A DNA stretch of 64,000 nucleotides, from positions 89,925,501 to 89,989,500 of the forward strand of contig CM027381.1 in NCBI GenBank assembly GCA_015680905.1, written 5' to 3'. Below are positions 60,246 through 64,000 of this stretch, piece by piece; positions within the stretch are counted from its first letter, which is position 1, and each line of letters begins with the position of its first letter. This DNA comes from Coptis chinensis. Its lineage: Eukaryota > Streptophyta > Magnoliopsida > Ranunculales > Ranunculaceae. Both the position numbers and the translations under genes were made by a program. The notes under the pieces are model-generated. The model saw nothing but the letters and a program-made list of their open reading frames with translations, had not been told where the DNA came from and ran no database searches.

Positions 60246-60815
60246 GCAAGCCTGGTCGGGTACTCGACTTCTCTGACGAATCCAATATTTTTGAGCTTTT
60301 CTATCTCTTTATTGGTGGCTTTTTGAAACTTGAGTGCGTGCTAACTTCCTAGGTCGTTGTTTGATAAGCTTGATGGTTGGATCTACATTTAACTTGTGGC
60401 AAACGACCTGAGGGTCGATTCCTGGCATATCGATAAACGACTAAGCAAAAACATCTTTATTGAGAGATAGAAATTTGACAAACTACTCCTTGAGCTTGGG
60501 GTCTAAGTCAGCCCCTACATAAACAAATTTTAGGTCATCAGTTGTGCCCAAATTGACTTTTTCTCCTGGTTCTATCTGAGCTTGTTTTCCTGTGAGCTTT
60601 TCTGATGCCGTTGCTGGGGGGCTGGATGTTTGAGGATCCTACCTTTTTGGGACGTCCTTGGCTTTGACGACCTGAGGCTTGGGTGAGGTCGTAGTGCTGA
60701 CCTGATTGCATCAGTGAGCTTCTAGTTGGTTGCTTATGAGCTCCATGATGCCTCTGGGACTGGAATATCGTAAGACCTGGTGTAGGGTTGATGGAATTGC
60801 TTAGATTTTATGAAT

Positions 60816-61130
60816 CTAACGGCGTCCTAGAATGGCAGTGTAGGACGACTTGACATCGATCACACTGAAACGTGTTGAAGTTTTGACCATGTCCTCTTTT
60901 TCGCCAATGGAGACTGGTAGGATTACGTCTCCGATGACATCTATACGATCTCCGTTGAACCCATAGAGCGGTGCATTAGACTCTATCATCACCGAGTCCG
61001 GCTGGTGCATGTCCTTGTATGTTTGATAGAACAGTATGTCGCATGAGCTCCCTAGATCGATGAGGACTCTTTTGACTGTCTAACCGTTGATTTTGACATG
61101 TACTACCAAGGCATCATTGTGAGGTAGGCA
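60816..61130 (-). pseudogene. Aspartic protease of the Tat element
   Basis: The minus strand reads VHVKING, a stop, then TVKRVLIDLGSSCDILFYQT and later NGDRIDVIGDVILPVSIGE and SSYTAILGR. The active site usually read DTGSS is DLGSS here, so the catalytic triad is broken as well as the frame. Confidence 0.8.
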
Positions 61131-61376
61131 CACCTTGTCTAGATCCTCTTCTGTGAATGAAATTGTTGTTGTCATCTTAGGGTTGGTGGGGTTGATCATC
61201 TCGACTTTGTGTGAGAGGTGGTAGATTTCTTGGATTGCTCCCACTCTTCTGCGTTTCTCCCGACCTGAGGTTTCGTCATTTGAGGTGTCTGTAATAATGT
61301 TGATTACTTTGTCCTCATCTTGGTCGGAGGAATGCTGTCTCCTGTTGTGCCTTGACCGACCTGGAGACTTAGATCG

Positions 61377-62657
61377 TCAAGTTGATCTGCTCCTGCTTCT
61401 GTTTCTGTTGTTGGCAGGTCGTTTATTACTGCGGCTCCTACTTCTGTGGCGTTTGGCATCCAGCTTGTGCCTCAGACCGCCTTTTGGCAAGAACTCTTTT
61501 AATTTGCCTTTCTCCACTAGGTCTTGGAGGTAGTGGTTGAGGCTCCAGCAATTATTGGTGTCGTGGTGGTGGAGTTTGTAGAAATGGCAGTATGGACGCT
61601 CTGGTATGGCTATCACCTTGTTGATGTTTGGTTTGAAGTATGATGTTATATATATTTTCTTCAGGATTTGACTTGGCATCCTGGAGAAGTTGGAGAATTC
61701 CTTTTTTGTGTATGAGGGTTTGTTGGCATTGGATCTCTTGTTGTTGTTGTTGTTGTTGTTATTGTTGTTTGAATATTGCTTGCTTTCCTTTAGGGTCTGG
61801 CTCGTTGCTAACTGCGAGGACCTCTTTGCCTTTGTGCTTGGCCATTCACTCTTCGTACTTGATGTATTTGTTGACTCTGTGATACAGGTCGGCTGAGGTG
61901 TCTGGCTTATTGCGCATGAGGGACCCTACTAGGTCGGAGTCGTCCAAGAGGGCATTTGTGAATGCAGAAATTGCAAAACCGTCACCGAAGTCCTCGACTC
62001 CGGTGAGGAGGTCCTTCTTAAAACGCCCTAGGAAGGCTCGGATCGTTTAAGCCATGAGCTTGCTTGAGCTGAAACAAAGGAGTCCGTGTCGGCGCTTTCT
62101 TTACATTTGTGGGATCTAACTTCGCTTCTAACGCTCGGCAAAGGTCGAAGTTTGTTGATCGAATCTGGAAGGAGTGTGTAAAACCAGTCTATTGCTCCGT
62201 CCTTTAAACTGGCTGGAAAAAGTTTACATTTCAGGTAGTCGTAGTCAGGATGGTTGTAGAGTGCTAGGATTTGGCTGAAGCGAGCTATGTGCTCGCCTGA
62301 GCAGGAGGTACCGTCGTACAACAGAAACTTTGGTTGGATGAACTCTGAAGGAGGTTGTTTGTCTCGGATATCTTGGATGAATGGTGATGTTTTGTACGTC
62401 TCTAGCATCTTCTGAGCGATCTAGATCGCGTTGGCTCTTTCGCTTGACTTCTCTAGTTTTTGCGCGAAGTCTTCTAAACGCTGATTGGTGGTGTTGGTTA
62501 GGGCTGCAATAGTGTTGTGCTCCCCGACTTCTGTGGTGCCATTGTTAGCGTTGGAGTTGGCCTGCTCTCGTATTGTCTGGTTTTCTTGTTGCAAAGTGAT
62601 GAAGGCTTCTTGGAGTGTCTTCATTTGGTCTGCCAATGCTTGTAAGTTGGGCTCCAT
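61377..62657 (-). pseudogene. gag of the Tat element
   Basis: Starts on the minus strand at 62657 (MEPNLQALADQMKTLQEAF), 85 bp inside the 5' LTR. It continues, after a stop near 62418 and a shift near 62050, through the capsid-type stretch FIQPKFLLYDGTSC, HIARFSQILALYNHPD and KLFPASLKDGAIDWFYTLLP. It ends with a degenerate zinc knuckle (CHFYKLHHHDTNNC) and an Arg/Ser-rich tail near 61380-61450. Broken in several frames. Confidence 0.85.
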
Positions 62658-62741
62658 TGTGGTTTTTCTGACTAGCTTCGTGGGCTTGAGAAAATAGTGA
62701 TTGTTCTTTTCTTAAGGAAACGAACCGGCAGACGACACTAA

Positions 62742-63172
62742 TGTAGATGTTGGTTATTTTGGGACTACGACCTGATGATTTGTTGGATAGGAAATGAATG
62801 CACTTTTCTTGGGATAAGAGTTGCCTACGTATCAAGTTTCTCGGGATAAACTTGAATCAAACTTTACATAATTTATCTCTCTCTATTTATAGATGTGTGC
62901 TTGAACCGTTATGGATTGCAGATCTACCTTGTGTGCTACCTTGGTGATTCATCATTAATGTGCTGTTATAAAGTTAATATTTCCTTAATTGTGGCGTTGA
63001 TTGAGCTCCAAGATTGTGCTAGTTGATATCTTTCCATGAATGGCTATAACTGCTGCTGGTGATGACCTGGATGTTGGGTCGTTGGTACGATTTGATGTTG
63101 TAGGACGAGCTGAAGTAAGACGTCCTGTCATGTGGACACGTGCTCTGTAGTGTAGAACGGAGAGTACTTACA
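62742..63172 (-). repeat. 5' LTR of the Tat element
   Basis: 431 bp, pair of 43072-43505. It carries on the minus strand a TATA box TATAAATA at 62884-62891, the likely promoter of the genomic transcript. No standard tRNA primer site was recognised next to it (the sequence begins TTAGTGTCGTCTGCCGG). Confidence 0.9.
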
Positions 63173-63177
63173 CTTCC

Positions 63178-64000
63178 TACTAATACTATTATGAAGCTCC
63201 ATGACATTTTTGAATTACCCTTAGCCTAAAAATTTAAAATAGAAGAGTTCCATGGGATCACAGTATGAATCTATGTTGTTCGAAATTCGGATGCTTTCGT
63301 ATCCACCCCATCCAATTAAGCTGGGCACTCTATATTTCATCTATTATTATTTTGAGGCGGTTCACCAAATGCTAAATTGTGTTTGACTGTCTAATCAAAG
63401 GGAAAAAAATAAAAACATAAATTGTTGACTTACCAGGTTACATACGCTGATAAACCTATTCCAGGAGAATAATTGGAGAGTATTTAACAAATCCCCCATT
63501 AAGTTGGCCATCTAATTGGCACCCACATTCGTTTTTGCCAATTGTCTATTTTGTAATCACAGTGATGATTCATGAATAGGCCACATAAACCTTACTCAAG
63601 TCACACCTATTGCTGAATGCATGGCTTAATATTGTTGAATGTCCCACACCCAATTTATTTTTGTACTCGATCTATACATATTGTTTGCTTATTTGATCGA
63701 GTACTTTAATTATTGATGTATGATAGAGAAAAGCCACCGATACTTTCTCAACAATAATTTCACATCATGCATACACACCTAGCGAAACACGGGGGTAAGG
63801 ACAATGACTGTTATCGACTTATCATTGCATACAAAATAATTCATCCGCCTGAAGTGCAGCTTGAAGACTCTGAAATGGTCTAAAATTAATATATAATAGC
63901 CATAGATCATCAGATCTTCTTTTATTAGATCGCATGATCTGGTGGCTTAGTTCTATGGCATTAAGACATTGACCGAAAAATACACAATGGAGTTTAGAAG
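63178..64000. other. Right flank of the Tat element
   Basis: The first 60 bases read on the minus strand as the part of the LINE domain that continues at 43066, so this is the other side of the insertion site. The rest is AT-rich with no gene recognised. Confidence 0.45.

Larger units (their letters stand above)
43072..63172 (-). mobile_element. Tat-lineage Ty3/gypsy LTR retrotransposon with nested insertions
   Basis: A complete but dead element. Its LTRs are direct repeats (43072-43505 and 62742-63172) starting TGTAGATGTTGG and ending ACTTACA. The 5-bp target duplication CTTCC is at 43067-43071 and 63173-63177. Coding order on the minus strand is gag, protease, RT, RNase H, a second RNase H, integrase, with an opposite-strand ORF beside the 3' LTR. 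The second RNase H plus the antisense ORF point to the Tat/Ogre group. Two later insertions, a solo LTR (46487-49203) and a CACTA (50295-57999), enlarge it; removing them leaves about 9.7 kb. The LTRs differ at roughly 30-40 positions by eye, mostly transitions, so it is not recent. Confidence 0.9.

Noticed and set aside
61640..61896. Plus-strand Leu/Cys-rich ORFs
   Set aside because: They are the reverse reading of an Asn/Gln-rich repeat (AACAACAAC type) in gag.
1..64000. tRNA, rRNA, snRNA or miRNA genes
   Set aside because: I looked for conserved tRNA box motifs and strong gene-like hairpins outside transposons and found none I could support; the search by eye is not exhaustive.

Overview
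The window is nuclear DNA from a flowering plant, most likely a eudicot. The evidence is AT-rich intergenic sequence, genes with many GT-AG introns (17 exons in one), plant-specific families (3-ketoacyl-CoA synthase, U-box/ARM E3 ligase, plant guanylate-binding protein) and plant transposon families nested in one another. I cannot name the species.

Genic left third (1-20150). Two tandem 3-ketoacyl-CoA synthase (KCS) genes lie on the + strand. Copy A enters from the left edge with only its last exon (416-1183); copy B is complete (4644-6930, 2 exons, 458 aa, catalytic Cys/His/Asn all present). Next is a 17-exon guanylate-binding-protein-like GTPase (10405-15153, +, 601 aa) and, convergent with it, a 3-exon U-box/ARM-repeat ubiquitin ligase (15678-19120, -, 1003 aa). 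The KCS intergenic spaces hold small DNA transposons with readable ends: a MITE, a fold-back, a hAT nested in a hAT with both target duplications intact, and three head-to-tail copies of one terminal-inverted-repeat element.

Repeat-rich middle (20150-43066). Two Helitron-like elements in opposite orientation have hairpin-CTAG 3' ends at 24269 (+) and 31230 (-) and carry arrays of about 54-bp minisatellites. Between them lie a hAT (25116-25769), telomere-like repeats, a 38-bp tandem array and a Mutator-like element with long inverted repeats and a 9-bp duplication (28174-29580). At 39728-41830 are fragments of two unrelated proteins on the minus strand, a FAR1/MULE-type DNA-binding domain and the C-terminal exons of an RRM-family RNA-binding protein. 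No intact gene is seen from 19121 to 43066.

Right third (43072-63172). This is one Tat-lineage Ty3/gypsy LTR retrotransposon, minus strand, with 434/431-bp LTRs and a CTTCC target duplication. It has decayed gag, protease, RT, RNase H, a second RNase H and integrase, plus an opposite-strand ORF near its 3' LTR. It sits in an old LINE fragment. A 2.7-kb solo LTR (46487-49203) and a 7.7-kb CACTA transposon (50295-57999) inserted into it; the CACTA element cut the integrase in two. The CACTA element carries intron-containing pieces of about five unrelated host genes (NRAMP transporter, arginyl-tRNA synthetase, a PPR protein, copper chaperone for SOD, clathrin heavy chain) and a segment that looks mitochondrial. 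It has also been hit by a hAT. This Pack-CACTA is the most interesting object here.

The intact host genes do not form a pathway: KCS elongates very-long-chain fatty acids at the ER, the GBP-like protein is a membrane-tethered GTPase, and the U-box protein marks targets with ubiquitin.
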